The notes under the pieces: generated by a model
What the model saw: the letters and a program-made list of their open reading frames with translations, nothing else
Told to the model about the DNA's origin: nothing
Databases searched by the model: none
Part shown: one piece after another, positions 18,411 to 28,332 of the stretch
Layout of the letters: each line of letters begins with the position of its first letter
Numbering within the stretch: position 1 is the stretch's first letter
DNA from: Chloroflexota bacterium
Lineage (GTDB): Bacteria > Chloroflexota > Limnocylindria > Limnocylindrales > CSP1-4
Length of the DNA stretch: 64,000 nucleotides
Assembly (NCBI GenBank): GCA_016191395.1
Contig: JACPOS010000025.1
Span: 1-64,000 of the forward strand
Reading direction: 5' to 3'
Translations under genes and position numbers: made by a program

Positions 18411-21400
18411 CTAGCCGACGGGCGGCGTCACCGAGACCTGCGCCACCGAGTCACCCAGGCGGCGGCGGACCTCTGCGAGGAGCTCGGCGTCGTAGGCGAT
18501 GCCGCTGCGGAGCTCCATGGGGAGCGCGGAACCGCCCTGGGCGGGCACGTGCACGACGACGCGTGTGTCTCCGGGTCGCTCGCGGGCGAGCTGGCGGAAC
18601 GCCTCCATCGCCGAGACGAGCTGCGGGGCTGGCACACCGGCGAAGCGGACGTGCAGGACGCTGCCGGCGGGCGCCGTGTCGACGGGATCCGTTGCCGCCG
18701 CTCCCTCAGCCGCCACGCGGGCGCGGGCCTCGTCCGGCAGGGCGGGTTCCACGTCGCGATCGCTTGTCGCCGGGGCGCCCGGCGCCTCCTGGTAGGTCGC
18801 GACGGGCTCCGCCGGCGCGATCGACGGGAGCGTCGCCACCGCCACGCCCGCGGCGCCCTTGCGCTCGAGCGGGCCGCCCTCCGGCATGACCCCGCCACGA
18901 AGCGGCGACACGTACTCGATGTCCGGCCGGCGTCCGAGGCCGCCGGCGCGCGGATCGGGCGCCGGCGGAGCGCCACTTGCGGCAGCACCGGACCCGCCAC
19001 CGTTGGCGCGGCCCGCGTAGCCGCCATTCGCGCCATACCCGTTCCCGTTCCCATGGCCGTTGCCGTTGCCATTCCCATTCCCGTTCCCGTAGCCACTCGC
19101 AACCGGGGATCCGCCGGGGCCCACGGCAACGGGTTGACGTCGTCGGGGCGTCCCCCGCTCCCCCGCCGCGACCTCGCGCGCGAATGCCTCGGCGCCCTTG
19201 GCGACCGCGTCGTCCCAGGGCACCACCACGTCGGCCAGCAGCGAGACCTCCTCGCCACGGTGGTCCACACGACCGGCGACAAGGAGGATCGCGCCCTCCT
19301 GCCAGATCGGCCCGGTGGTCTCGTACAGGCGCGGGAACACGACGACCTCGATCGAGCCCTGGAGGTCCTCCAGCGTCACCACGGACATCGTCGATCGCGT
19401 TCGGGTGACGACGGTGCGAGCGGCGACGACGATGCCGCCGACGACCAGCCGCTGCCCGTCGAGCGTCTCGTCCGACTTCAGGTCGCCGGAGTACGCCGTC
19501 ACGTAGTCGCCCACCTGGTCGGCGACCTCGCCCATCGGGTGCTCGGACAGGTACAGCCCGAGCAGCTCCTTCTCCCAGCGCAGGCGCTCGCGGACCGGAA
19601 CCTCCACCGCCTTCGGCAGGGGCCGTTCCAGCACCATCGATTCCGTCGCCCCGACGTCGAACAGCGACGTCTGCCCGGTGGCGAGGTCGCGCTGCGTGGC
19701 GGCACCGGCGGCCATGGCGTCGTCCAGGCCCTCCAGGATCTGCGCCGCGTGCCCGAACGCGGACATCGCACCGACTTTCGCCAGCGACTCGAGCACCTTC
19801 CGGTTCGCGAGCCGCAGGTCGATCCGCCGGCACAGGTCGCCGAGCGACTTGAACGGGCCCTCGGCCTCGCGCGCGGCGATGATCGACTCGATCGCACCCT
19901 GGCCGACGTTCTTGACCGCGAGCAGCCCGAACCGGATCCCCCCGTCCTCGACCGTGAACTCCACCGCGCTCCGGCCGACGTCCGGCGGCCGAACCTCGAT
20001 GCCGAGGCGCCGACACTCGGCGACCGCCGCGGCGACCTTCTCCTCGGAGCTGCGGAACGCGGACAGGACGCTTGCCATGTAGTCGACCGTATAGTTCGCC
20101 TTGAGATACGCGGTCTGGTACGCGATCAGGCCGTAGCACGTGGCGTGTGCCTTGTTGAACCCGTAGCGCTCGAACGGCTCGAACGCCTTGAATACGGCGT
20201 CGATCGTCTGGGGCGGCACCCCGCGCTCCGCGGCCTGGGTGACGAACCGCTCCTTCTGGGCGCGCAGGACGGACGACTTCTTCTTGCGGATCGCGTAGCC
20301 CAGCGTGTCCGCCTCGGGTCCCGTGAAGCCGCCCAAGGCGATGGCCGCGGCCATGATGTCTTCCTGATAGACGAAGATCCCGTACGTCCGATTGAGGAAC
20401 GGCTCCAGCAGCGGGTGGAGGTACGTCACCGCCTCCTGGCCGTGCTTGCGCCGGATGTACGCCGGGATGTTGTCCATGGGGCCCGGGCGGTAGAGGGCGA
20501 CCATCGCCGCCAGGTCGAAGACGGACGTCGGACGGAGCTCGCGGACGTACCGCCGCATGCCCGCGGACTCCAGCTGGAAGATGCCGGTGGTCTCGCCGGT
20601 GCTCAGCAGGTCGAACGTCTTCGTGTCGTCGAGCGGGATGTTGTCGAGGTCGATGTCGATGCCGCGGTGCGCCTTGATCAGGTCCACCGCGTTCTTGAGG
20701 ATCGTGAGGTTGGACAGGCCCAGGAAGTCGAACTTGAGCAGGCCCAGCGCCTCGATGGCGTGCATCTCGTACTGGGTCATGAGCGAGTCGGAGTTCGTGG
20801 CCTTCTGGAGCGGCATGAGCTCCGTCAGGGGCTCGCGCGAGATGACCACTCCGGCGGCGTGGGTGGAGGCGTTGCGCGCGACGCCCTCCAGCTGCTTCGC
20901 GAAGTCGATGACGCGCTTGACCGCGGGATCGGCGTCGTACTGCTCGCGGAGGGCTGGCGCCGACTCCAGTGCGTCCTCGAGCTTGATCCCGAGCTGGTTC
21001 GGAACGGCCTTGGCGATGCGATCCACCTCGCCGTAGGAGTTGCCCAACACGCGCCCGACGTCTCGGATCGCTGCCCGGGCGAGCATCGTGCCGAAGGTGA
21101 TGATCTGGGCGACGTGGTCCTGGCCGTACTTGCGCGAGACATACGCGATGACCTCGTCGCGTCGGTCGTCCTGGAAGTCCACGTCGATGTCCGGCATCGT
21201 CACGCGGTCAGGGTTCAGGAACCGCTCGAACGGGAGGCCATAGGCGATCGGGTCGACCGGCGTGATGCCCAGCGTGTAGGTCACGATGGAGCCCGGGGCG
21301 CTGCCGCGGCAGGTGGTCTGGATGCCCTGCTCGCGCGCGTAGCGGATGAAGTCCGCGACGATCAGGAAGTAGCCCGCGTAGCCCATCGTCGTGATCACGC

Positions 21401-22391
21401 CGAGCTCGTAGTCGAGGCGGTGCTGGAGGACCTCGGTGACGGACCCGTAGCGGCGCGCCAGGCCTCGCTGGCATTCGGCCGCCAGCCACGACTCCGCGGT
21501 CTCGCCGTCCGGCACGGGGAAGTGCGGGATGCGCGTCTGGCCAAGGGGCAGCTTGACGCCGCACATCTCGGCGATGCGACGGGTGTTCGTGATCGCCTCG
21601 AGGTTGTCCGGGAAGAGCGCGGCCATCTCGGCGGCCGACTTGAGGAAGAAGTCGTCCGTCTCGAACTTGAGCCGGCCGGGCGTGTCCAGGTTGGACGCCG
21701 TGCCCACGCACAGCAGCACGTCGTGCGCGGGCGCCTGCTCGCGGCGGACGTAGTGCAGGTCGTTCGTGACGACGAGCGGCAGGCCTGCCTCGGGGGCGAG
21801 ACGGAGCAGCTGCTCGTTGAGCCGCCGCTGCTCGGCGAGTCCGTGGTCCTGCAGCTCCAGGAAGAAGCGGCCCTTGCCGAAGATGTCGCCGTACTCGCCG
21901 GCGACCGTCCGGGCGAGGTCCCAGTCGTCGACCTCCAGTGCCCGTGAGACCTCGCCGTTGAGGCAAGCCGACAGCCCGATGAGCCCCTCGCTGTACTTCC
22001 CGAGGTGCTCGCGGTCGATGCGCGGCTTGTAGTAGTAGCCGTCGATGTGGGCGTCGGTGACGAGCCGGCACAGGTTCCGGTAGCCGGTCAGATCGCTCGC
22101 GAGCAGGATCAGGTGGTAGGGCTGGCTGTCTGCCTTGCCCTCCTTGTCCGTCATCGACCGGCGGGCGACATACGTCTCCACGCCGATGATCGGCTTGATG
22201 CCCTTGTTCGTCGCCGCCTGGTAGAACGCGACCGCGCCGTACAGCGCGCCGTGATCCGTGATCGCGAGGCTGTCGAAGCCCTTCGCCTGCGCCTCGTCGA
22301 CGAGGTCCGTGATGCGCCCCAGCCCGTCGAGGAGGCTGAACTCCGAATGGGTGTGAAGGTGCGTGAAGTCGTTCGAAGCGAGGGTCGTCAC
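18411..22391 (-). CDS. dnaE: DNA polymerase III subunit alpha
   Basis: 1326 aa; PHP domain FTHLHTHSEFSLLDGLGRI, PDIDVDFQDDRRDEVIAYV, GQTSLFDVG clamp-binding motif, OB fold, C-terminal domain. Confidence 0.98.
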   Translation of the reverse strand: MTTLASNDFTHLHTHSEFSLLDGLGRITDLVDEAQAKGFDSLAITDHGALYGAVAFYQAATNKGIKPIIGVETYVARRSMTDKEGKADSQPYHLILLASDLTGYRNLCRLVTDAHIDGYYYKPRIDREHLGKYSEGLIGLSACLNGEVSRALEVDDWDLARTVAGEYGDIFGKGRFFLELQDHGLAEQRRLNEQLLRLAPEAGLPLVVTNDLHYVRREQAPAHDVLLCVGTASNLDTPGRLKFETDDFFLKSAAEMAALFPDNLEAITNTRRIAEMCGVKLPLGQTRIPHFPVPDGETAESWLAAECQRGLARRYGSVTEVLQHRLDYELGVITTMGYAGYFLIVADFIRYAREQGIQTTCRGSAPGSIVTYTLGITPVDPIAYGLPFERFLNPDRVTMPDIDVDFQDDRRDEVIAYVSRKYGQDHVAQIITFGTMLARAAIRDVGRVLGNSYGEVDRIAKAVPNQLGIKLEDALESAPALREQYDADPAVKRVIDFAKQLEGVARNASTHAAGVVISREPLTELMPLQKATNSDSLMTQYEMHAIEALGLLKFDFLGLSNLTILKNAVDLIKAHRGIDIDLDNIPLDDTKTFDLLSTGETTGIFQLESAGMRRYVRELRPTSVFDLAAMVALYRPGPMDNIPAYIRRKHGQEAVTYLHPLLEPFLNRTYGIFVYQEDIMAAAIALGGFTGPEADTLGYAIRKKKSSVLRAQKERFVTQAAERGVPPQTIDAVFKAFEPFERYGFNKAHATCYGLIAYQTAYLKANYTVDYMASVLSAFRSSEEKVAAAVAECRRLGIEVRPPDVGRSAVEFTVEDGGIRFGLLAVKNVGQGAIESIIAAREAEGPFKSLGDLCRRIDLRLANRKVLESLAKVGAMSAFGHAAQILEGLDDAMAAGAATQRDLATGQTSLFDVGATESMVLERPLPKAVEVPVRERLRWEKELLGLYLSEHPMGEVADQVGDYVTAYSGDLKSDETLDGQRLVVGGIVVAARTVVTRTRSTMSVVTLEDLQGSIEVVVFPRLYETTGPIWQEGAILLVAGRVDHRGEEVSLLADVVVPWDDAVAKGAEAFAREVAAGERGTPRRRQPVAVGPGGSPVASGYGNGNGNGNGNGHGNGNGYGANGGYAGRANGGGSGAAASGAPPAPDPRAGGLGRRPDIEYVSPLRGGVMPEGGPLERKGAAGVAVATLPSIAPAEPVATYQEAPGAPATSDRDVEPALPDEARARVAAEGAAATDPVDTAPAGSVLHVRFAGVPAPQLVSAMEAFRQLARERPGDTRVVVHVPAQGGSALPMELRSGIAYDAELLAEVRRRLGDSVAQVSVTPPVG
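19037..19092 (-). repeat. Hexanucleotide-like repeat encoding a (Gly-Asn)n tract in DnaE
   Basis: cccgttcccgttcccatggccgttgccgttgccattcccattcccgttcccgt; encodes GYGNGNGNGNGNGHGNGNGYG. Confidence 0.85.
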
Positions 22392-22419
22392 GGGGCGTCA
22401 ATGGTAGCCCGGTGGGGCC

Positions 22420-22443
22420 GGCCGGCTCGACGCCGAGCCGGCC
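22420..22443 (-). terminator. Stem-loop between lipoprotein gene and dnaE
   Basis: GGCCGGCTCG-ACGC-CGAGCCGGCC perfect 10-bp stem downstream of the gene ending at 22474; no strong T tract. Confidence 0.5.
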
Positions 22444-22473
22444 CGACCTGGCTCTCCAGCTACCACATCTTCG

Positions 22474-22941
22474 CTACGACTTGCAGTTGGCGGTTTCCCA
22501 GGCGAAGACGTCGCTGAGCGCCTTGATGCGCTCCCTTGACTGCCCCTGGCTGATGAGCTCAGGTGGGGGGTTGCCGGCGAGGATGGACAGCCCGACCTCG
22601 TCGATCACGTCGGCAGCTAGCCCGACCGCGGCCTTGATCTCCGCCGGCGCGAACGTTCTCAGGTCGGTGGCGGCTGCCCGGAACCCGCCGCCCTCGGCTG
22701 CCGCCGTGTCCTCCTGGATCGCCGACCGGTACTCCTTGAGCGCCGCGCAGAAGTCCTTTGCCCCGCCGCCGGCGGCGGGTGGCAGCGCAGCTGTTCCCGC
22801 CGGCGCCGAGGTGGCCGGCGCGCCCGATGTCGAGCCTGGGCCCGTGGTCGGCGGCGTCGTGGTCGCGGCAGGCGAGCCCGAGCCACAGCCTCCCAGGAGC
22901 GCGACGGCGAGCACCGTCAAGGACAACCGTCTGATCGACAC
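22474..22941 (-). CDS. Putative lipoprotein
   Basis: 155 aa; lipobox LALLGGC-like (VALLGGCGSG), Thr/Pro/Ala-rich linker. Confidence 0.65.
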   Translation of the reverse strand: MSIRRLSLTVLAVALLGGCGSGSPAATTTPPTTGPGSTSGAPATSAPAGTAALPPAAGGGAKDFCAALKEYRSAIQEDTAAAEGGGFRAAATDLRTFAPAEIKAAVGLAADVIDEVGLSILAGNPPPELISQGQSRERIKALSDVFAWETANCKS

Positions 22942-23081
22942 TTGAACCCCCTTCGACGCCCGCGGGACGACCAGCGGAATGCGTCAGATGGTAGCCCGGC
23001 TCGGCGGTCAGAGTCCTAACCGGCCCGCGCGATGATCCCGTCGCGTCCGTTGTCCATCCGCGCGACCGCCGTGGGGATTCC

Positions 23082-24158
23082 TCAGCAGACCTCGAGCGGA
23101 AGTGTTTCGAAGCGCATCGGAACGTCATCCGCAGCCAGAGGCAGTGATTCAAGGACGACGCCCTCCCCGAGCCGCCAGTCGGGCACGACGGCCAGGAGGG
23201 CCTCCATGAAGCACAGAACCTCGAGGCGGGCGAGGTGGATGCCGATGCACGTGTGCGGCCCGCTGCCGAAGGCGAGGTGCGGATTGGGGCGGCGATCCAG
23301 GCGGATCTCCCCCGGCGCATCGAACGCGGCGGGGTCGTGGTTGGCGGGTCCCCAGCCCAGGATGACGATGTCGCCGTCCCCGGCCCTCCCCCAGTTGCCC
23401 CGGACCTCCGTCGTCGCCCGGCGTTCCATGCCCGGGTTCGGGCTGAAGTACCGCAGGTACTCCTCGATGGCGAGCGGCAGCCGTTGCGATTCCCCGCGCA
23501 GGCGGGTTCGCGCCGTCGCATCGCCGGCCAGATGCCACACCGCGCCGCAGAGCGTGTGGATCACGGTATCGCGACCGCCTGCGAGGACGAGGCTCGCGAG
23601 CCCGACCTGCTCGCGCCTGGTCAGCGGACGACCGTCGACCTGGGCGGCGGCGAATCGCGAGAACGCATCGTCGCCGGGCGCCCTGGCGCCCTCGTCCAGG
23701 ACGCGCACCACGTACTCGTGCAGACGGGCCCCGCTCCGCGTGCCGTCGGGTCTGACCTCCCAGCTCGTCATCCCCCAGGACCTGATCTCCGCGGCATCGC
23801 CCGGACGGCCGAGCACGTGGGCGATCGTCGTGGCCACCATCGGGATCGCCAGATCGTGGACGGCCTCCGCCCTGCCACGCGCCGCGAACTCGCTGACCAG
23901 CCCATCGGCGATCGAGCGGATGGCCGGCTCCAGGGACTCGACCGCCTGACGCCCAAGGAACGGTCCGAGCAGCGCCCGAAATGCGCCGTGCTCGGGCGGG
24001 TCAACCTCCAGGGGAAGCTGCGGGTAGTCGCGAACATCGGGGTCGCCCATCACCCTGGAGGAGAAGCTCGTCCAGTCCTTCGCCGCTGCCCGGACCTCAC
24101 GGAGCTCCGTGATCTGGGCCGCGCCGGCAAGCCCGCGAACGCCGACCGGGCGGTTCAA
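23082..24158 (-). CDS. Cytochrome P450
   Basis: FGSGPHTCIGIHLARLE heme-binding loop, IEEYLRYF ExxR motif, LVLAGGRDTV I-helix. Confidence 0.93.
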   Translation of the reverse strand: MNRPVGVRGLAGAAQITELREVRAAAKDWTSFSSRVMGDPDVRDYPQLPLEVDPPEHGAFRALLGPFLGRQAVESLEPAIRSIADGLVSEFAARGRAEAVHDLAIPMVATTIAHVLGRPGDAAEIRSWGMTSWEVRPDGTRSGARLHEYVVRVLDEGARAPGDDAFSRFAAAQVDGRPLTRREQVGLASLVLAGGRDTVIHTLCGAVWHLAGDATARTRLRGESQRLPLAIEEYLRYFSPNPGMERRATTEVRGNWGRAGDGDIVILGWGPANHDPAAFDAPGEIRLDRRPNPHLAFGSGPHTCIGIHLARLEVLCFMEALLAVVPDWRLGEGVVLESLPLAADDVPMRFETLPLEVC

Positions 24159-24757
24159 CGCCCGACCATCGACTGCACGCTCGGGATGATCCGCTCAACC
24201 CACGACGCGTACTGGGCGCCGCTCGGGTGAAGCCCGTCGCCGGCGACGAGCGAACGGTCGTCCGCCGCGAGGAGCGACAGGTCGAAGATGTCCACGACGG
24301 CGATGGACCGGGCGGCGGCAAGCTCAGTGCTGATAGCGTTGCTGCGCCGGATCGCCGCGGACTGCCGCACCGGGTTGCCGAAGTCGGCACCGGCCGGCGT
24401 CGCGGTGTAGTCCGGCGTCGTCACGACGAGGGAGCGTGCGGCGCCCACCGTCCCAGCGATCTCGTCCAGGATCAGCGCCACGTTCGCGCGGTACGTGGCT
24501 TCCGGCACCGCCTGCACCACATCGTTGACGCCGATGAGCACGGTCAGGAAGTCCGGCCGGAGCGCCGGAAGTCGCGGCAGCTCGTCGCGGATCAGGTCGC
24601 CGGAGGTATAGCCATTCACGCCGAGGTTGGCGACGAGCTCCAGGGCCGGCACGCAGGCGACCAGCTGGTTCGGCCAGCGGTCCGCGACGCCGACGGACGT
24701 CCCGATCGTGTACGAATCGCCGAGGGCGACATAGCGGAGGCTCGGCGCTGGTCCCAC
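24155..24757 (-). CDS. SGNH/GDSL-type hydrolase
   Basis: YVALGDSYTIG block I, LIGVNDV block III, DGLHPSG block V; ATGA overlap with the P450 start; GTG start inferred. Confidence 0.85.
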   Translation of the reverse strand: MGPAPSLRYVALGDSYTIGTSVGVADRWPNQLVACVPALELVANLGVNGYTSGDLIRDELPRLPALRPDFLTVLIGVNDVVQAVPEATYRANVALILDEIAGTVGAARSLVVTTPDYTATPAGADFGNPVRQSAAIRRSNAISTELAAARSIAVVDIFDLSLLAADDRSLVAGDGLHPSGAQYASWVERIIPSVQSMVGR

Positions 24758-24774
24758 CGGCCGTGAACCGCCCG

Positions 24775-25815
24775 CTACGGGAGCCGGGCGTAGGCGTCGA
24801 CCAGGACGTCCTCGAACCGCTTGGGGTCCAGGTGGATGCCGACCTGGGCGTTGACCACCTGCCCGGAGCGCGCGAGCCGCCGCGGATAGCCCTCGCAGAC
24901 CGTGCGGCCGCGGGCCGGTCCGTGGGTAACGTCGACCTCCACGTGGTACTCGGCGACCGAGACCAGGTCCCCGATGGCCAGGTGGGCCACGGCGACCGCG
25001 TCGTGGATGGCGGCGGCCGGCGCGTCGTACCAGGCCCGCTCGCGGGCGAGGGCGAAGTCGACGAGGTCGGCTGCGACGCCGCCCGATGCGGTATCGGTCT
25101 TTCGCAGCCGCTCCACGGCCGCTCCGTCCAGCAACGCCTGGTGGGTCACGTCCAGGCCCATCATCGTGATCTGGATACCGGATCGGAAGACCACGTCGGC
25201 GGCCTCGGGGTCCGCGTAGATGTTGAACTCGGCGGAGACCGTCTTGTTCCCCTCCCCGATCGAGCCGCCCATGATCGAGAGATGGGCGATCCGGTCCACG
25301 AGCTCCGGGTGGAGCCGGATCAGCAGCGCGATGTTGGTGAGGGGACCGACGGGGGCGATGGCGACCTTCTCCGGGTGCGACCGGAGGATCGACGCGATGA
25401 GCTCGACCGCCCCCTCCGCTCGCGCGGCATTCGGTGACGGGTCCAGCACCGTGTTGCCGATGCCGCTGACCCCGTGGATCTCCGGCGCACGGATCACCTC
25501 GCCGAGGATGGCGCCGGCCGCGCCCTCGGCCACGGGCACGTCGTCGCGGCCGTAGCGGTGGAGCAGGCGCAGCGCGTTCTCGGTGCAGTGGCGAACGTCC
25601 GCGTTGCCGCCGACCGTCGTGACCGCGAGCAGGTCCAGCTCCGGCCGGGCGCAGGCCAGGCCGATCGCCAGCGCGTCGTCGAGGCCCGGGTCGCTGTCGA
25701 TGATGAGCGGCAGCGGCTTCTTCGTCGCGCCCAGCGGCGCCGTGCGGGCGACGGCCGGCGCGGGGAACCACGTGGGCCGTGCACTGATGCCGGGCACGCC
25801 GTAGCGGACCGTCAC
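24775..25815 (-). CDS. Inosine/uridine-preferring nucleoside hydrolase family
   Basis: PLIIDSDPGLDDALAIGLA signature, VTTVGGNADV. Confidence 0.92.
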   Translation of the reverse strand: MTVRYGVPGISARPTWFPAPAVARTAPLGATKKPLPLIIDSDPGLDDALAIGLACARPELDLLAVTTVGGNADVRHCTENALRLLHRYGRDDVPVAEGAAGAILGEVIRAPEIHGVSGIGNTVLDPSPNAARAEGAVELIASILRSHPEKVAIAPVGPLTNIALLIRLHPELVDRIAHLSIMGGSIGEGNKTVSAEFNIYADPEAADVVFRSGIQITMMGLDVTHQALLDGAAVERLRKTDTASGGVAADLVDFALARERAWYDAPAAAIHDAVAVAHLAIGDLVSVAEYHVEVDVTHGPARGRTVCEGYPRRLARSGQVVNAQVGIHLDPKRFEDVLVDAYARLP

Positions 25816-25822
25816 CGGCGGA

Positions 25823-27124
25823 TCAGCCCTGCTCGTACGGCAGGCCGGCCGATGCGGGACCTCGGACGCGCCCGACCACGCCCGCCACGACCACGATCGT
25901 CACGACGTACGGCACGCTGGCCAGCAGCTGCGGGGCCACGCCGACGCCGAGGATGGACAGCAGCGACTGGGTGGTGTCGGCAAAGCCGAAGACAAGCGAT
26001 GCGAAGAACGCGCCGACCGGATGCCAGCCGCCGAAGATCATCGCCGCGAGCCCGATGAAGCCCTTGCCGGCCGTCATCTCCATCTGGAAGCTGCCCCCGG
26101 CCGCAAGCGACAGGTACGAGCCGGCGAGGCCGGAGATCAGCCCGGCGAGGATGAGTGCGCGGTATCGGATCGCGATGACGTTGATACCGACGGTGCCGGC
26201 CGCCGCCGGCTTCTCGCCCGATGCGCGGAGGCGGAGGCCCCAGCGCGTGCGGTAGATCATGTACGTGAGCACGATCACCATGATGTAGCCGACGTACACG
26301 TACGGCTTGGCCGAGAACAGGATCGGGCCGAGCACGGGCAGGTCGGACAAGAACGGCAGCTTGAAGGGCTGCACGGACGGCGGGGCGTTGTACTGGGTGT
26401 TGTGCTGCAGGAGCCGCAGGAAGATGAAGTTGGTGATGCCCACGGCGCCGATGTTGATGACCGTGCCGGCAATGATCTGATTCATCTTGTGGCGGATGCC
26501 AAGCCAGGCGAGCAACAGGCCCGTCAGGCCCGTCGCGGCCATCGCGGCGGCAATGCCGACGAGGGTTGCGAGCAGCACGTTGCCGGTCGCAATGTACACG
26601 AGGCTCGAGGTCATCGACGCGGTGAATGCGCCGATCAGCATCTTGCCCTCGAGCGCGATGTTGAACATCCCGCTCCGCTCGGACAGGATGCCGGCCATGG
26701 CGGCCATGGCGATGGGCGTCGCCTGCTCGAAGCTGCCGGCGAGGACGTTGGTCAGGATCGCCGGCTTGCCCGCGAGCAGGTCCGCCAGGAGCGCGACGAT
26801 CCACGGGGCGATGAGCACGAGGAGCCAGCGCCGCCAGCGCAGGCCCGCGCCGCGCAGCAGCTGCAGCCCGGCAACCACCGCGGACGCGATCGCTGCGACG
26901 ATCCAGAGGAGCCCGACCTTGGTCTCCAGGACGGCCGAATCACCACCCTGCTCGTGGATCCACAACGAGAACTTCGCGGGGACGTCGAAGTTGGCGCTTG
27001 CGAAGTAGATCGCCAGAAGGCCGAGCATCGCGAACGCCACGCCACGGACTCGCGCGGCGCGGAGCGCGCGTCGGGCAGCAAGGCCCCCACCGGAGATCTG
27101 AGCGGTGGCGGCTGTCGCGGTCAT
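25823..27124 (-). CDS. ABC transporter permease (nucleoside/BMP type)
   Basis: Multi-TM; LSERSGMFNIALEGKMLIGAF; ATGA overlap with the upstream permease. ORF-track start at 27589 is over-extended. Confidence 0.9.
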   Translation of the reverse strand: MTATAATAQISGGGLAARRALRAARVRGVAFAMLGLLAIYFASANFDVPAKFSLWIHEQGGDSAVLETKVGLLWIVAAIASAVVAGLQLLRGAGLRWRRWLLVLIAPWIVALLADLLAGKPAILTNVLAGSFEQATPIAMAAMAGILSERSGMFNIALEGKMLIGAFTASMTSSLVYIATGNVLLATLVGIAAAMAATGLTGLLLAWLGIRHKMNQIIAGTVINIGAVGITNFIFLRLLQHNTQYNAPPSVQPFKLPFLSDLPVLGPILFSAKPYVYVGYIMVIVLTYMIYRTRWGLRLRASGEKPAAAGTVGINVIAIRYRALILAGLISGLAGSYLSLAAGGSFQMEMTAGKGFIGLAAMIFGGWHPVGAFFASLVFGFADTTQSLLSILGVGVAPQLLASVPYVVTIVVVAGVVGRVRGPASAGLPYEQG

Positions 27125-28332
27125 GCGGGCGTCGCCTTGGAGGCGGGCGTTGCCTCGATCTCCGCCGCGGGTTTGCTCTTGATCCGCCACATGCCCCGGA
27201 TGAGCCCCGGCGCAGCCACGAACATGATGACGAGGGCCATGATGAAGAACAGGAGGTCGAATGGGATCCCGGACTCGACGCCCATGAGCTTGCCGCCCTG
27301 CGTGAGCGCGCCGAAGAGGAGGGCCGCGAGCACCACGCCGCTCGGCCGCAGGCCGGCGAGCAGGGCCAGGGCGATCGCGTTGAAGCCGATGCCGTTCGAC
27401 AGGTCGAGCGACAGCTGGCCGACGGTCCCGATCACCATGAGGCCGCCACCCATCCCCGCGAGTGCGCCGGACAGGGTCATCGCGACGATCATCGAGCCGC
27501 CGGCGCTCATGCCCGCGTAGCGCGCGGCCGAGAGGCTGAAGCCCGCGGCCCGCAGCTCGAAGCCCTTCGTCGTCTTGAACAGCAGCCACGAGACCGCAAC
27601 CGCCATCAGGAGCGCCACGACAAAGCCGTAATCCAACCGGAGACCGGGCAGGTTGATGATGTTGGGCACGTCCACGATCGGGGTGAGGTCCTTGGAGATC
27701 GGCGAGGTGCTGCCGGCCGCGCGGAGGTACGGCGAACGCAGCGCAAAGAACACGAGCAGCTTCGCGACGTAGGTCAGCATGATCGTGGTGATGACCTCGT
27801 GCGCACCGGTGCGCGCCTTGAGGAAGCCCGGCAGGAAGCCCCAGGCGCCGCCCACGACCGTGGCCGCGCCGATCGACGCCACGAGGATGACCGGCGCCGG
27901 CACCTTGTCCGCAAGCACGATCGCGGTGATCGTGGCGCCGAGCGCGCCGAGCAGCAGCTGGCCGTCTGCACCGATGTTGAACATGCCGGCGCGGAAGGAG
28001 ATCGCAACAGCGAGACCGGCGAAGATCAGCGGCATCGCCGCGACGAGCGTCTCCGTGATGGGCCGGATGGCCTTCGCGATGTCCGCCCCGTCGCCGGTTT
28101 GGAGGGCGGTGAGAATGCGGGTGGGATCGCCGAACGCGCCGGACAGCATCGCGCCGTAGGCATCGACCACCCCGCCGATCGCGCCGCCGATGGCGCCGAC
28201 CGGATCCGTGCCGATCTGCGAGAGGTGGTCGAAGTCCGTCAGGACGATGACGATCCCGCCGAACAGCAGACCGGTGACCACCGAGAGGACCGGGATCGCG
28301 GCCCGGCGGAACAGGGAGGTCACGCGACTCAT
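27121..28332 (-). CDS. ABC transporter permease (nucleoside/BMP type)
   Basis: Multi-TM; FRAGMFNIGADGQLLLGALGA, AFLKARTGAHEVITTIMLTY-like segment. Confidence 0.9.
   Translation of the reverse strand: MSRVTSLFRRAAIPVLSVVTGLLFGGIVIVLTDFDHLSQIGTDPVGAIGGAIGGVVDAYGAMLSGAFGDPTRILTALQTGDGADIAKAIRPITETLVAAMPLIFAGLAVAISFRAGMFNIGADGQLLLGALGATITAIVLADKVPAPVILVASIGAATVVGGAWGFLPGFLKARTGAHEVITTIMLTYVAKLLVFFALRSPYLRAAGSTSPISKDLTPIVDVPNIINLPGLRLDYGFVVALLMAVAVSWLLFKTTKGFELRAAGFSLSAARYAGMSAGGSMIVAMTLSGALAGMGGGLMVIGTVGQLSLDLSNGIGFNAIALALLAGLRPSGVVLAALLFGALTQGGKLMGVESGIPFDLLFFIMALVIMFVAAPGLIRGMWRIKSKPAAEIEATPASKATPA

Noticed and set aside
19037-19092. Possible CRISPR-like or tandem array
   Set aside because: Short 6-bp units with no spacers, in frame inside dnaE and encoding Gly-Asn; a coding microsatellite.
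18549-21947. 1132-aa plus-strand ORF
   Set aside because: Entirely antisense to dnaE; composition artefact of high GC codon bias.
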